Shown one piece after another: positions 25,125 to 35,082 of a stretch of DNA of 64,000 nt (position 1 is the stretch's first letter; each line of letters starts with the position of its first letter). The DNA lies in contig CAKUXX010000002.1 in assembly GCA_934702355.1 (NCBI GenBank), positions 62,001 to 126,000 of the forward strand, read 5' to 3'. The DNA is from an uncultured Methanomassiliicoccales archaeon (lineage in GTDB: Archaea; Thermoplasmatota; Thermoplasmata; Methanomassiliicoccales; Methanomethylophilaceae). A program made the position numbers and the translations under genes. Below the pieces are notes generated by a model. That model was not told the DNA's origin, did not search any database, and saw nothing but the letters and a program-made list of their open reading frames with translations.

Positions 25125-25784
25125 ATGGAAGGTTTCAAGACATACGGCAGGGACCCGAACAATCCGAAGAAGTTCAAAGTGATATCGCTCGACGAACTGC
25201 CGCCAGATGAGATATATGTCCTTGATACCGAGACCACAGGGCTCGAGGGTGCTCCGAAGGACCTTGTCGTTGACGTGGGGATCTGCAAGGTATCCCTTCG
25301 CAGAGGGACCGTCGAGGATGCCTACTCATCCGTGCTCGGATACGATGTCGATCAATGGGACGACTATCACCGCAACGCTTGGATCTTCCAGAACACCGAT
25401 ATGACCCTCGAGATGGTCGCAGAGGCACCTTCCGCCATGTCTGTCATCGAGGACGTGCGTCACATCCTCAGGAAGAAATCGGTGACATCGTACAATGTGA
25501 AGTACGATATGGACAAATTCCTCTTCCAGAAGCCTTGGGATCTGCGCGGGGAGTTCAACCTCTGCAACGACATCATGCTTGCGGCCACGCCCGTATGCAA
25601 AGTGCCCGGGATGTACAACGGGCAGACGTACCGCTACCCCAAATTGGACTGCGCTTACTCAAAGATAGTCGAGGGGGATCCCGCAGGCATCGAGGGTGTG
25701 CAGGACCATAGGGCGCTCTCCGACGCCCGTATGGCCTCCTACGTCATGATAGAGCTTTATCGCAACGGCGATTACGAACCCTGA
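25125..25784 (+). CDS. DEDD-family 3'-5' exonuclease
   Basis: 219 aa. Catalytic motifs of the DnaQ/DEDD superfamily: ExoI YVLDTETTGLEG (Asp and Glu), ExoII TSYNVKYDMDKFL, and ExoIII DHRALSDARMAS, of the DEDDh type. Probably degrades single-stranded DNA or RNA ends; no polymerase domain is attached. A TATA-like attataacc lies upstream. Its last 13 nt overlap the convergent P-type ATPase gene. A catalytically dead relative lies at 33999-34550. Confidence 0.88.
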   Translation: MEGFKTYGRDPNNPKKFKVISLDELPPDEIYVLDTETTGLEGAPKDLVVDVGICKVSLRRGTVEDAYSSVLGYDVDQWDDYHRNAWIFQNTDMTLEMVAEAPSAMSVIEDVRHILRKKSVTSYNVKYDMDKFLFQKPWDLRGEFNLCNDIMLAATPVCKVPGMYNGQTYRYPKLDCAYSKIVEGDPAGIEGVQDHRALSDARMASYVMIELYRNGDYEP

Positions 25785-28342
25785 TCCTTCTCGTCGTCTT
25801 CCGTGTATTCTTCGTGGAGCTTCTGCATATAGATCTCCTCGAACCCGTCGACGGCTCCTTTCAGGACGTTCCTCTTCAGGATCGTCAGCTCGGTGACGAA
25901 CCATATCGCGATGACAGCGAGTAGCACCGCATAGACCTCGTTGGAGAAGATCACCATTCCGATGAGTCTCACGGCTATCACGGGGAAGTACAGGTACATC
26001 GCAAGGATGACCAGGACGACGAACGCTATCAGCGCCAGAGGGATGATGCTCTTGTTCGTCTTCCCGTCGGGTGACAGGAACCTGAAGCGTGGTGCTATGA
26101 GGAACATCTGGAGGATTCCGGCCGCTGTTACGAAGAACAGCATGGCGGACCTGGCGATGACCTCAACCTCGGACGATCCGTTCCAGCACATGTGCTTCAG
26201 GACCTCGTCCACTGTGGAATATCCGCCGATATCGGCCATCAGCTGGAAATCGACCGTCAGGATGCCTTCTGAGGCGGCCCACCACGACACAGCATAGACC
26301 ATCAGACCGAACACTGAGATCACGATCGCTGATGGAACACAGAATCTGAACACATCCGGCAGGATCAGTTCCTTGTTCTCGTCCGGTTTGGCGAAAAGCG
26401 TCATGAAGAACGCCATTATGGTGACCGAAACGAACGCATAGTAGGTGTTCTGGATCGGCGTCATCGGGATGTTGCCGAATATCAGGTACAAGGTGAAGAA
26501 CAGGAACGCCAGGACGAGATTGCGGGTGAGGTACAGTTTGAGGATGTCCCTCATACCGGAGACGGTCCTGCGGCCTTCGACGATGGCTTTCGGAAGCGCG
26601 GAGAAGTTGTCCTTGACGAGGATCATGTCCGCAACACCGCGCGCAGCACCGGCACCGCTCTCCAACGAGATGCCGACCTGGGCGGTCTTCAGGGATTTGA
26701 CGTCGTTCACTCCGTCTCCGATCATCGCCACATAGCGGCCGGAGCGCTTGAGGGACTCGATGACATCCTCCTTGTTCTCGGGCCTCATGCGGCCGAAGAT
26801 GTTAGCTTCCTGAACGGCCTTGTCGAAGGCGGGTCCGTCCAGCTCGTCGAGTTCCGGACCGGAGATGATGCGCCTCTCCCCGGGTATGTCCGCCAGGGAG
26901 AACAGGGCGTTGACGGTCACGGGGTCGTCTCCAGAGATGACCTTCAGGTCCATTCCGTTGTCCAGGAAGACCTGTATGGTCTCCCTGCAGTCCGGTCTGA
27001 TCTCGTCGCGGATTGAGAATATCGAGACCGGTTTCATCTCGTTGATGACAGGCTCCCCGTCAGCATCATGGAGCGGGGCATCGACTGCCACGCAGAGGAG
27101 CACGGTCCTGAGCCCTTTGGATGATTCCGCGGAGATGCATCCTTTCAGATCCTCGTCGGTGTCAATCTTGTCCCCCAATGCGGACAGGGCGCCGACGTAC
27201 ATCGAAACCTCTTCCCCGTCGATCGAGGCCCTGACCGCGCTGTACTTCCTCTCGGAGGAGAACTGGATCTCGTCGATGAGAACGGCATCAGACTGTCCGA
27301 AATGCTCCAGGATCGCCTCCATCGTGCGGTTGCGGCTTCCGGAGAGTGTTGCGAATGCGGATGCGTATTTTGCGACATCATCAGCAGGCATGAAGTCGTG
27401 CGAATGGTCGTATGTGAGCATGTTCGTGGTTATCGTTCCGGTCTTGTCCATGCAGACGGTGTCCACATGACTCAGGGACTCCACGGAATTGGATGCCTGC
27501 AGCAGCACGCCCTTGTCGGCCATGCGTGCGGCGGCGATCATGTATGTCAGGGTTATCAGAAGGAACAGAGCGATCGGGACCACATCGAGGCATATCACGA
27601 AGACCTCCAGTGTCCCGCCGACGTCCACATGTGTGACGAACAGGGATTTCAGTATCGTCAGAATGAAGAGGATTCCGGCTATGAGCATGAGGATCTTCGT
27701 TATCGTCCCGGTCTCCATCTGGAGCGGGGTCTTCTTGTCGTTGATCTTCTTGGCGCTCTTGAGCATCTGGTTGGCGTAGTTGTCCATGCCCACGGCGGTG
27801 ACCTTGTACGTCAGTTCGCCGGTGATGCACACAGAACCGGAGTAGATCTTCTCGCCCTCGTGCTTGCGCACGGTGCTCGACTCACCGGTGAGAAGGGATT
27901 CATCCATCTCGACGGATCTGCATGAGATCGCGACACCGTCCACGATGGCCTGCTCGCCGGCGCGAGTGATTATGACATCGTCCAGTACGATCTCGGATTG
28001 GTCGATGACCTTCTCGACACCGTCACGGATAACTGTGACCTTCGGTTTCACAAGCAGGGATATGCGGTCCAGCTTCCTCTTCGCCCTCATCTCCTGGATC
28101 GTGGAGATCAGGATGTTGACGATGATGATCCCCGTCGCCGATATGGCGCTTATGAATTCGTGACAGAAGACTAGAAGGATCCCCAGAAGGAAGAGGATCA
28201 TGTTGAACGGCGTGAAGGCGTTCTTCACGAAGATGTCCGTGTAGGTTCTGCTCGTGCGCACATCCGCATCATTGACCTGGCCGGCCGCGATGCGCTGCGA
28301 GACCTCCTCAGATGTCAACCCCTGCATGACTACCGCTCTCAT
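25772..28342 (-). CDS. CtpE-like cation-transporting P-type ATPase
   Basis: 856 aa P-type ATPase. Actuator motif TGES at 152-155, phosphorylation motif DKTGT with Asp299, hinge block MIGDGVNDVKSL, and about ten membrane segments including a four-helix C-terminal bundle. The fourth helix reads VVPIALFLLITLTYM, where calcium pumps have PEGL. The overall arrangement fits CtpE-like ATPases, so Ca2+ is the likeliest substrate, but the altered helix-4 motif makes the ion uncertain. No heavy-metal domain. Ends in TAA. Confidence 0.88.
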   Translation of the reverse strand: MRAVVMQGLTSEEVSQRIAAGQVNDADVRTSRTYTDIFVKNAFTPFNMILFLLGILLVFCHEFISAISATGIIIVNILISTIQEMRAKRKLDRISLLVKPKVTVIRDGVEKVIDQSEIVLDDVIITRAGEQAIVDGVAISCRSVEMDESLLTGESSTVRKHEGEKIYSGSVCITGELTYKVTAVGMDNYANQMLKSAKKINDKKTPLQMETGTITKILMLIAGILFILTILKSLFVTHVDVGGTLEVFVICLDVVPIALFLLITLTYMIAAARMADKGVLLQASNSVESLSHVDTVCMDKTGTITTNMLTYDHSHDFMPADDVAKYASAFATLSGSRNRTMEAILEHFGQSDAVLIDEIQFSSERKYSAVRASIDGEEVSMYVGALSALGDKIDTDEDLKGCISAESSKGLRTVLLCVAVDAPLHDADGEPVINEMKPVSIFSIRDEIRPDCRETIQVFLDNGMDLKVISGDDPVTVNALFSLADIPGERRIISGPELDELDGPAFDKAVQEANIFGRMRPENKEDVIESLKRSGRYVAMIGDGVNDVKSLKTAQVGISLESGAGAARGVADMILVKDNFSALPKAIVEGRRTVSGMRDILKLYLTRNLVLAFLFFTLYLIFGNIPMTPIQNTYYAFVSVTIMAFFMTLFAKPDENKELILPDVFRFCVPSAIVISVFGLMVYAVSWWAASEGILTVDFQLMADIGGYSTVDEVLKHMCWNGSSEVEVIARSAMLFFVTAAGILQMFLIAPRFRFLSPDGKTNKSIIPLALIAFVVLVILAMYLYFPVIAVRLIGMVIFSNEVYAVLLAVIAIWFVTELTILKRNVLKGAVDGFEEIYMQKLHEEYTEDDEKDQGS

Positions 28343-28371
28343 AAATGATATATCAATATTGCCAGAAAAGC

Positions 28372-31272
28372 TCAGGGATTCCTGCGCCTATCCAACTCCT
28401 TCTCGACCCTCTCCCTGATGGAATCCATGGGAAGCGGGTCGAATTCGACCGTTGTGCCCTGCGAAACATAGTCTATGAAGCATCTCACAGGCTTCCCGGG
28501 GTGGGAACCCATGGCCGCATGCGCATAGACGGACAATTGGAACTCGTATTCGGATTGGTTCTTCGTATCGATGTCGGTCTTGTAATCGTGTATCTCGATG
28601 CGGTCCTCGAAGAAGCCGATCAGATCGATCCTTCCCCTGAGGATTACCGGAGTTCCCTCCACAGGAAGGACGCAGTCTATCTCGGATGAAGCCTCCTTTG
28701 CACAGAATATCCTGTCGAGGATCTTCTCCACCTCCTTCAGTTCAGGGTAATCTTCGTCGGGAACATGGCGGTTGAACATGACCTGGGCGCAGTCGTGTAT
28801 CTTCTTTCCATAGTCCTTGCCTTTGCCCTTCGGCGGGATCTCATCCAGTTTCTCATCCATCCCGCCCTTTCCGTCGTCGAGGTTGAACTCCATCAGCTCA
28901 TGCACGCCGAATTTGATCTGCGGCTTCTCATAACCTGAAAGGTCCGGACGTTCCACGATCCTCCTTCCGAGCTCGACATCGGAGATATCGCCGTCTGCCA
29001 GATCATGCGGGTCGTATTGATCGTTCGAAAGTCCCTTCATGAATGTCGAGGGTTTGCTCGCAATAAGCGTCAGGTACTGCTTGGCCCTGGAAAGGGCGAC
29101 GAACATCAGGCGCCTCTCCTCATCGTAGTTCTTCTTGACCAGGCTCTTGAGGAAGACGGTCCTCCAGGACAGTTTGACCACGCGGCAGCTCTGCCCGGGA
29201 TCGCCGTAGTCGTGGATCGTTTTCGTGCATCTCAGACCCAACATGTCGTCGAATACGAACATGCTCTTGTCGCCGTTGGTGTTTGGCATGATCTGGGTGT
29301 TGATGAACGGAGCGATGACGACCGGGAATTCCAGTCCTTTCGATTTGTGCATGGTCATGATGGTGACCGCGTCGTTGTCGATGGACCTCTCCACGTCATA
29401 TGTGGTCTCCTTCTTGATATCCGTCTCGATCATGCTGACGATATCGGATATTGTAAGGAGCGATCCCCTGTGGGCAGAGGATATGACGGAGATTATCGAC
29501 TGAGTGATGTCGTTCTGAAGGTTGTAGAACGAGAATATGGATGTTATCAGGTCGGTAATGCGCCTGCGTTTGGCGTAGAGGGCCCTTCTCTGCGAGGATA
29601 TCTCATAGGGGATCTCATGATCCTTGATGGCCAGGCATTCCGCGAGACTGTACCCCATATCGATCATGATCGGGACATAGCCCCATCTGTCCTTCTCGTT
29701 GTTGATGTATCTGAGCCACGCGAGGACGAGTTTTCCCTCGCGGGTGTTCATTATCTTGACATCCCCTTGGAAGAATGCAGGTATTCCCGCATCGGTAAGA
29801 GCGTCCATGACCTTGGTGCAGGTGGATGTCGTGCGGCACAGGATCGCTATGTCCCCGAGTCTAACCTTCCTCGGCCCCTCTTTGGATGCTATCTCGCAGT
29901 CATCATTGAAGAGATAGTCCTTCACGCATCTGACTGTGAACTTGGCATCATCGTCCACATCGCCGAAATACCTCACATGGGTGTTGCTGAAGCGTTCTTT
30001 GTCATGGGGATAGATCATCTGCACCTGATCCTCGTCCACAGAGGCAGATTCGTTTTTGCTGCCGGGCAGATAGAGGCACCTGAACGACGCATCGATGATC
30101 TCCTCGGACGACCTGTAGTTCACGTCCAGGGGCAGCTTGATCGCCCCCTTCGGTCTGAAGATGATCCTTTCCGCATCGTAATTGAGGAATCCGGTGAATT
30201 TCAGAATGCGGTCGTCGAACTCTGTGATGTTCTCCACCGTCGCATTTCTGAAACCGTAGATGCCCTGCTTCCAATCCCCTACGACGCAGAGGTTCGGCTC
30301 CTTCAGGATCATGAGGGATATCATCATCTGACAGGCGTTGGTGTCCTGGAACTCGTCGATCATCACGTACCTGTAGGAATTGCGTTCCCTGACCTTCGCA
30401 TTGCCGTAGAGGGCGGCGAAAGCGAGCATCGTGGTGATCCCGAATGTCAGGCGGTCCGCGGATATGCTCTTGCGGACGTATTCGAAGAACACGTCGTGGA
30501 CGAATCTGAACAGGAGGCTCCTATCCTCATCCATGATGTCCCGAATGAAATCCGACGTGGGCATATCCTTGATGCATTCGATGTATGGGCATGGTTCGAT
30601 ACTGCCGATATTCTTCTTTTCGATTGAGAAGCTGGTTCCCGGAGCTGTCAAGGCCTCTCTTATCTTTTCAGAATCCCCTTCGAGGATGCGCTCCGCATCC
30701 ATGCCGATCCATCCGTTCTTAGTGGCGAAGATACCTTTGGAGATCAGTCTGCCGATGATGTCCAGGACCTCGTCGGATTCCTCGCAGCACAGAACCGCTA
30801 TGTCCCCGTAGTCCTCGCCCCTTCTGGAGAGGAAATCGTCGAAGAACATCCTGAACCAGACCTTGTTGAGGGTGTTGTTCTCGATTATCCTCGCGCCGCG
30901 TGTGAGTTTCTCATCGATTCCGAGGATGTTGCCTATCTCATCTGGAGAATCCAGGACGATGGAGAGACAGAACGAATCGAACGTGGAGATCCTGGTGCTC
31001 TTGGAGGCCTTGATCATGTTCTTATCGTCTTTGGATTCCAATCTTGACCTGATCTTAGTCTCCATCTCAGTAGCGGCGTTCCTGGTGAAAGTTAACAACA
31101 GAACATCGGATGTGCTGATATCGGGGCGGGATATCAGATTGATGTAACGCTCGGTTATGGTCGTGGTCTTTCCTGTTCCGGGTCCTGCATCGACCACCAG
31201 CATCCCGTCCAATGTCTTGGCGAGTGCCTTCTGGGAATCGTTGAGCTCAGGGCCGTCACTCATCGGAATCAC
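28372..31272 (-). CDS. AddA-like UvrD helicase-nuclease
   Basis: 966 aa. N-terminal SF1A helicase: Q-motif LNDSQKALAKT, Walker A AGPGTGKTTT at about 29-38, LLLTFTRNAATEME, motif II MIDEFQDTN, motif III VVGDWKQGIYGFR, motif V TMHKSKGLEFPVV, motif VI FVALSRAK. C-terminal RecB-family nuclease with GRIDLIGFFEDRIEIHDYKTD at about 880-900. This order matches AddA of the AddAB double-strand-break resection complex. Overlaps the AddB-like gene by 17 nt. ATG at 31272; ATG 31263 is also possible. Confidence 0.88.
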   Translation of the reverse strand: MIPMSDGPELNDSQKALAKTLDGMLVVDAGPGTGKTTTITERYINLISRPDISTSDVLLLTFTRNAATEMETKIRSRLESKDDKNMIKASKSTRISTFDSFCLSIVLDSPDEIGNILGIDEKLTRGARIIENNTLNKVWFRMFFDDFLSRRGEDYGDIAVLCCEESDEVLDIIGRLISKGIFATKNGWIGMDAERILEGDSEKIREALTAPGTSFSIEKKNIGSIEPCPYIECIKDMPTSDFIRDIMDEDRSLLFRFVHDVFFEYVRKSISADRLTFGITTMLAFAALYGNAKVRERNSYRYVMIDEFQDTNACQMMISLMILKEPNLCVVGDWKQGIYGFRNATVENITEFDDRILKFTGFLNYDAERIIFRPKGAIKLPLDVNYRSSEEIIDASFRCLYLPGSKNESASVDEDQVQMIYPHDKERFSNTHVRYFGDVDDDAKFTVRCVKDYLFNDDCEIASKEGPRKVRLGDIAILCRTTSTCTKVMDALTDAGIPAFFQGDVKIMNTREGKLVLAWLRYINNEKDRWGYVPIMIDMGYSLAECLAIKDHEIPYEISSQRRALYAKRRRITDLITSIFSFYNLQNDITQSIISVISSAHRGSLLTISDIVSMIETDIKKETTYDVERSIDNDAVTIMTMHKSKGLEFPVVIAPFINTQIMPNTNGDKSMFVFDDMLGLRCTKTIHDYGDPGQSCRVVKLSWRTVFLKSLVKKNYDEERRLMFVALSRAKQYLTLIASKPSTFMKGLSNDQYDPHDLADGDISDVELGRRIVERPDLSGYEKPQIKFGVHELMEFNLDDGKGGMDEKLDEIPPKGKGKDYGKKIHDCAQVMFNRHVPDEDYPELKEVEKILDRIFCAKEASSEIDCVLPVEGTPVILRGRIDLIGFFEDRIEIHDYKTDIDTKNQSEYEFQLSVYAHAAMGSHPGKPVRCFIDYVSQGTTVEFDPLPMDSIRERVEKELDRRRNP

Positions 31273-33937
31273 CTTCCACTTTGACGATGCTCTTCATACA
31301 GACCTCTTTGAACTCGCATTCCGTGCAGTCTTTGCGCGGTTTCGGAGGGAAATCCGTGGTGTAGTACATGCGCACCTCCTGATGATCGGCATCTACCTTC
31401 GAAAGGAACGAGTCTATCAGCTCCCTTGTGACGATGGATGTCCTGTCGAGGATGACCATCCCGTCTTTGAATATGGGATTCAGGGTCTTGTGTATCATCC
31501 CGTTAGCACTATCCCTGCCGGTCTTGTTGTCCTTGACACCGGTCTTCTCGAAAAGGATGCGGAGGAATGCCTCGTCGGTGTCCAAGGTCATGGGGTCGAC
31601 ATACCCTTCCGAATAAAGCGCCCTCAGCGATTCAAGGACCTCGTCCTTCTTCTCTGCGAAAGTCTTGTTGAACTTCGCATTGTGTATGTAATCGATGACC
31701 TCCTCATCATAGAAGAGCTGCGAATACGGACCGTCGTGCAATCTGATCGAGCGGACACAGCTGGATATGGCCTTCTTATCGGAACCGGGTTCGGACATGT
31801 TGTCCGTGACGTAGAACTGCTTGAAGGTCAGCCCCTCGGGATCCACGAAGTCCCTTGCTATCGCAAGGTAGAGCAGGGGCTGGAATTCCGGATAATCAGC
31901 ATTGGAATCCAATGTGAACGATTTCACGATGTCCTTGATGTCCAGGGGGCTTCCCGTCTTGTAATCGACAACATGGTTTCCTATCATCAGGTCGAACTTC
32001 CCGTGTATCGGGTGTTTGAACGACCTGTGGTCGCATTCACAGTCCGAGGAGTACCTGTCGAATCCCGCATCCTCGAAGAACGGATTCTTCTCCTCGCGGT
32101 TCCCTGAATCAAGGGGGACGGTCTCGATGCAGTTCTCGTCGATGAACCTCATCACGCTGTCGATCGAATATCTGATCTTGTCTGAATCGATCCCGCTCAT
32201 CATCTGCGACGAGATCCCTGCGAATCTCCTTGATATGAAGTCCGCATAGTAGTCGACCCCCTTCAGTATGACGTAGTCCCTGTGACACACACAGAATTCG
32301 GCGAATTCGTGGATCAGGTTCCCGAATTCGGTGTTCTTGTTGTCCGAACTGTTCAGGGAGATCGCGAACATGAACTTCCTCGGGCAGGAGTAGAAGTTGT
32401 CATAGGATGATTTGGAGAACGGTCTGTCGAACTCGTCCTTCCTGAAATCCTCTGAGCCCTTCTCGGGTAGTACGGGTTCTATGGATTCCACCCATCTGCC
32501 GGTGATGAGACGGTCGCAGACATCGGCGAATGTATCGCATTTTTTCACCTTGCCCATGGTGATATCGCCCATTATCAGCGGGAATGAGTTGCACGGACGG
32601 GCCTTGTCACCGCGCTTGGTAGTGTTCACAAGATAGATCCTCTTCTGACCCTGCTGGAGAAGCGCCTCCAGCTTCATCGCGTTCTTCTCGGATTCGCCCT
32701 CGGCATCGATGTAGCGTTTTCCGATCACGGGGATGTTCCAGTCCTGCTCCATTCCGAGATAGATGACCACAGGTCTGTCTATGTACACAGAATTGGTACA
32801 ATCGACGAGCAGAACGCCGCTCTTCTCGCTTTCGGGCGTCTGCTCGTTGTTGGTCAGATCGGGGATGTTATCTATCGCGAAGGACAGATCTGCAAGTTTT
32901 CCGGGTGTGACGGTATCGTCGCCCATGCGGAGATCGTTCAGGATGTTCTGTACATGCATACCTGTCTGAGTGCTGTTGAATATGGTCCTGACATCGTTGA
33001 ATGAGACTCCGTCCTCCTTGATGCGCCTCATGAGCTCCCTGAGCTCTTTCGACCTGTTCTTGAGCTGATCGTCGCCCAAGCGATGCAGCAGATAGTTCTC
33101 GCTGTTGTTGCCGAAGAAACCGTTGTAAGCGGAGAACAGCTCCTTGACGTTCGATACACGCAGTGTGTCATAGGAGAATGAAAGCGAGATGAAGCTGATG
33201 AAATCCCTGATGGGCGCCATGTCCCTGACGCTCATCCTGTTTATGAAGGGGAGCCCGCAGCGGTAGAGTCCCGCTCTCACGGCATCGGCTATCGGAGATG
33301 TGGTGTTGAGCACGATCGCATAATCATCGGGCTTCTCTGGATCGATGAGATCCACGGCATTATCAGCGATCTGCCTGTCGTTCCCGATCTCCCAGATCTC
33401 CGGAATCCTGTACTCCTCATTGGTGAATATTTCGACCGTGTCGTTATCAGGAACAAAGGGGTTGAAATTCTTGTCGAGTTCGTCAAAGAATTCCACACCG
33501 ACCACTGCAACACGCTTTCCCTTGAAGAAGGAAGAGGCATCGGGTTCAAAGTTCCCCATGACACGTTCGATGCTCGATATCGGTTCATAGGAGTTGTAGA
33601 CGTTATGAGAACTCTTAGTGGTGATGTACTTGGTAACTTCTTTGGTGTATCTGCGGATGTCCCTGAAATTCAGGACCTCGCTGAGGATGTATCTCAGCGA
33701 GTAACCGGTCTCCTTCTGTATCTCGGCTATGATGTCGACATCGCGAAGCGGCGTGGTCCCGAGTTCCGAAGGCGCCAGAAGGGTGGCGATCTGAAGCGGC
33801 GTCATCGCGAAATATCCGATCATCGGGAAGGATATCCTGCTGTTCAAGGCGGTGACAAGGGCGATGTCGTTGGAGATCACCAGGTCATAGTCCTTGACCT
33901 TCTCGTATATTTCATCGATACTGAGGAGACGGCGCAT
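31256..33937 (-). CDS. AddB-like PD-(D/E)XK nuclease
   Basis: 893 aa. The N-terminal 500 residues resemble the inactivated helicase half of AddB, with no intact Walker A. The C-terminal third has the RecB-type nuclease core HGKFDLMIGNHVVDYKTG. Cysteines in NFYSCPRKFMF before the nuclease and CTECEFKEVC at the very end fit the four-cysteine Fe-S staple of AddB. Upstream partner of the AddA-like gene. The pair probably processes DNA ends for recombination or degrades foreign DNA. Confidence 0.82.
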   Translation of the reverse strand: MRRLLSIDEIYEKVKDYDLVISNDIALVTALNSRISFPMIGYFAMTPLQIATLLAPSELGTTPLRDVDIIAEIQKETGYSLRYILSEVLNFRDIRRYTKEVTKYITTKSSHNVYNSYEPISSIERVMGNFEPDASSFFKGKRVAVVGVEFFDELDKNFNPFVPDNDTVEIFTNEEYRIPEIWEIGNDRQIADNAVDLIDPEKPDDYAIVLNTTSPIADAVRAGLYRCGLPFINRMSVRDMAPIRDFISFISLSFSYDTLRVSNVKELFSAYNGFFGNNSENYLLHRLGDDQLKNRSKELRELMRRIKEDGVSFNDVRTIFNSTQTGMHVQNILNDLRMGDDTVTPGKLADLSFAIDNIPDLTNNEQTPESEKSGVLLVDCTNSVYIDRPVVIYLGMEQDWNIPVIGKRYIDAEGESEKNAMKLEALLQQGQKRIYLVNTTKRGDKARPCNSFPLIMGDITMGKVKKCDTFADVCDRLITGRWVESIEPVLPEKGSEDFRKDEFDRPFSKSSYDNFYSCPRKFMFAISLNSSDNKNTEFGNLIHEFAEFCVCHRDYVILKGVDYYADFISRRFAGISSQMMSGIDSDKIRYSIDSVMRFIDENCIETVPLDSGNREEKNPFFEDAGFDRYSSDCECDHRSFKHPIHGKFDLMIGNHVVDYKTGSPLDIKDIVKSFTLDSNADYPEFQPLLYLAIARDFVDPEGLTFKQFYVTDNMSEPGSDKKAISSCVRSIRLHDGPYSQLFYDEEVIDYIHNAKFNKTFAEKKDEVLESLRALYSEGYVDPMTLDTDEAFLRILFEKTGVKDNKTGRDSANGMIHKTLNPIFKDGMVILDRTSIVTRELIDSFLSKVDADHQEVRMYYTTDFPPKPRKDCTECEFKEVCMKSIVKVEGDSDE

Positions 33938-33998
33938 GAAGGTTCATAGAGTGCTCTGTTTAAGTATCCTTTTTCTAGATGTCAATAGATAAGCGTGC

Positions 33999-34550
33999 AT
34001 GGATGATGTCTATGTGGTCCAGATTGCCGCAACAGGCAGCAAAGGACTCCCCTCGGATGCGGTTTCGCAGGTGGCAGTATGCCGCATGCTCTCGGACGGT
34101 TCCGATTTCGATACCGTGTTCTTCGAGACCGTTTCATTGGATCCGTTGGACATCGGCAAGGATTCATTGGACTACATGTCGGAATCCTTCGGCATCAATG
34201 CCGAGGACCTCTACTCCGGCATGGATGCGGAATCCGTTGCATCCGGGCTTCAGAAGACGATATACGGGAAGGAATGCACCTCATACAACATAGGCAACGT
34301 CTTCGGCAAGTATCTGAACTACGAGCCCTGGGACTGCACCAGGGAGCTCACTCTGCTTCCTTCGATATCGATGAGATTGGACAGGGAGCTCAAAGGACCG
34401 CCGGAGCAGGAGCACCAGCTCATCCGCAAAGCCTATGATTCATTGTGTCCGGGAGATCCCGCACAGGTCGGGGAGAAGAAGTCGGCCCTTGAACTCGCAC
34501 AGATGTCTGTGTCCGTTCTGATGGTTCTGAGGCGGGCCGGGTACCTCTGA
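33999..34550 (+). CDS. Catalytically dead DEDD exonuclease paralogue
   Basis: 183 aa. It aligns with the exonuclease at 25125-25784: VVQIAATGSKGLPSDAVSQV against VLDTETTGLEGAPKDLVVDV, and TSYNIGNVFGKYLNYEPWD against TSYNVKYDMDKFLFQKPWD. The ExoI Asp and Glu are replaced (QIA for DTE), the ExoII Asp is lost, and no ExoIII His-Asp is seen near the end. The frame is intact, so it is a maintained gene rather than a wreck: perhaps a nucleic-acid-binding or regulatory subunit. Divergent from the AddAB-like operon. Confidence 0.7.
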   Translation: MDDVYVVQIAATGSKGLPSDAVSQVAVCRMLSDGSDFDTVFFETVSLDPLDIGKDSLDYMSESFGINAEDLYSGMDAESVASGLQKTIYGKECTSYNIGNVFGKYLNYEPWDCTRELTLLPSISMRLDRELKGPPEQEHQLIRKAYDSLCPGDPAQVGEKKSALELAQMSVSVLMVLRRAGYL

Positions 34551-34973
34551 TCAGAACACGCGTGCTTCGAAATCGGCGAAGAGCGTGAAGAACGCGCATC
34601 CCAGGAACATCAGGACGTATAGGATCCAGAACGGCACCGCAAGCGGGATGAGGACAAGGGAGACCGTTGCCGCTACTGCGCCGACGAAGATCAGCAGTCC
34701 GAGTCCGAGTGCGATGTATCCTCTCTTCCTCTTCGGATCCTTGTATATCAATCCCAGTCCGAGCAGACCTACGAAAGCGGGGACGATCGTCAGGAACATC
34801 ATCAGCTTCCTGCTGCGTCCTGCATGTGTGCGTCCTTTCGGTGAGCCGGATCCGCTGTTATCGGACGGCTGAGGGTTGTTGGGGATCTTCTTGAAGCATT
34901 TCGGACAGGTTATACTGTTATTGGGAACAAGCTCCCCGCAGTTGGGACAACGACGTTCTGCCATCTCGTTCAT
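34551..34973 (-). CDS. Zinc-ribbon membrane protein
   Basis: 140 aa. The N-terminal zinc ribbon RRCPNCGELVPNNSITCPKC has four cysteines. A Ser/Gly/Pro linker follows, then membrane segments around LMMFLTIVPAFVGLLGLG, YIALGLGLLIFVGAVAATV and VPFWILYVLMFLGCAFF. Such ribbon-plus-membrane proteins are common in archaea and have no assigned role. It abuts the convergent pseudo-exonuclease stop. Confidence 0.75.
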   Translation of the reverse strand: MNEMAERRCPNCGELVPNNSITCPKCFKKIPNNPQPSDNSGSGSPKGRTHAGRSRKLMMFLTIVPAFVGLLGLGLIYKDPKRKRGYIALGLGLLIFVGAVAATVSLVLIPLAVPFWILYVLMFLGCAFFTLFADFEARVF

Positions 34974-35082
34974 TCCTCCGTGGAACTGAGACGTTATCTG
35001 ACTTAAGGGATTTGGAACTATTGACCGATTCTACCGACACCCACCCAAATGTTCAGATATCCTGGAACCATCGCCTGGGGTG

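Noticed and set aside
29005..30627. 540-codon plus-strand frame inside the AddA-like gene
   Set aside because: Antisense shadow of a gene with complete helicase motifs; no motif of its own and no SD.
31157..32107. 316-codon plus-strand frame across the AddA/AddB-like junction
   Set aside because: Antisense to both genes, with no motif; the overlap of the two minus-strand genes is well supported.
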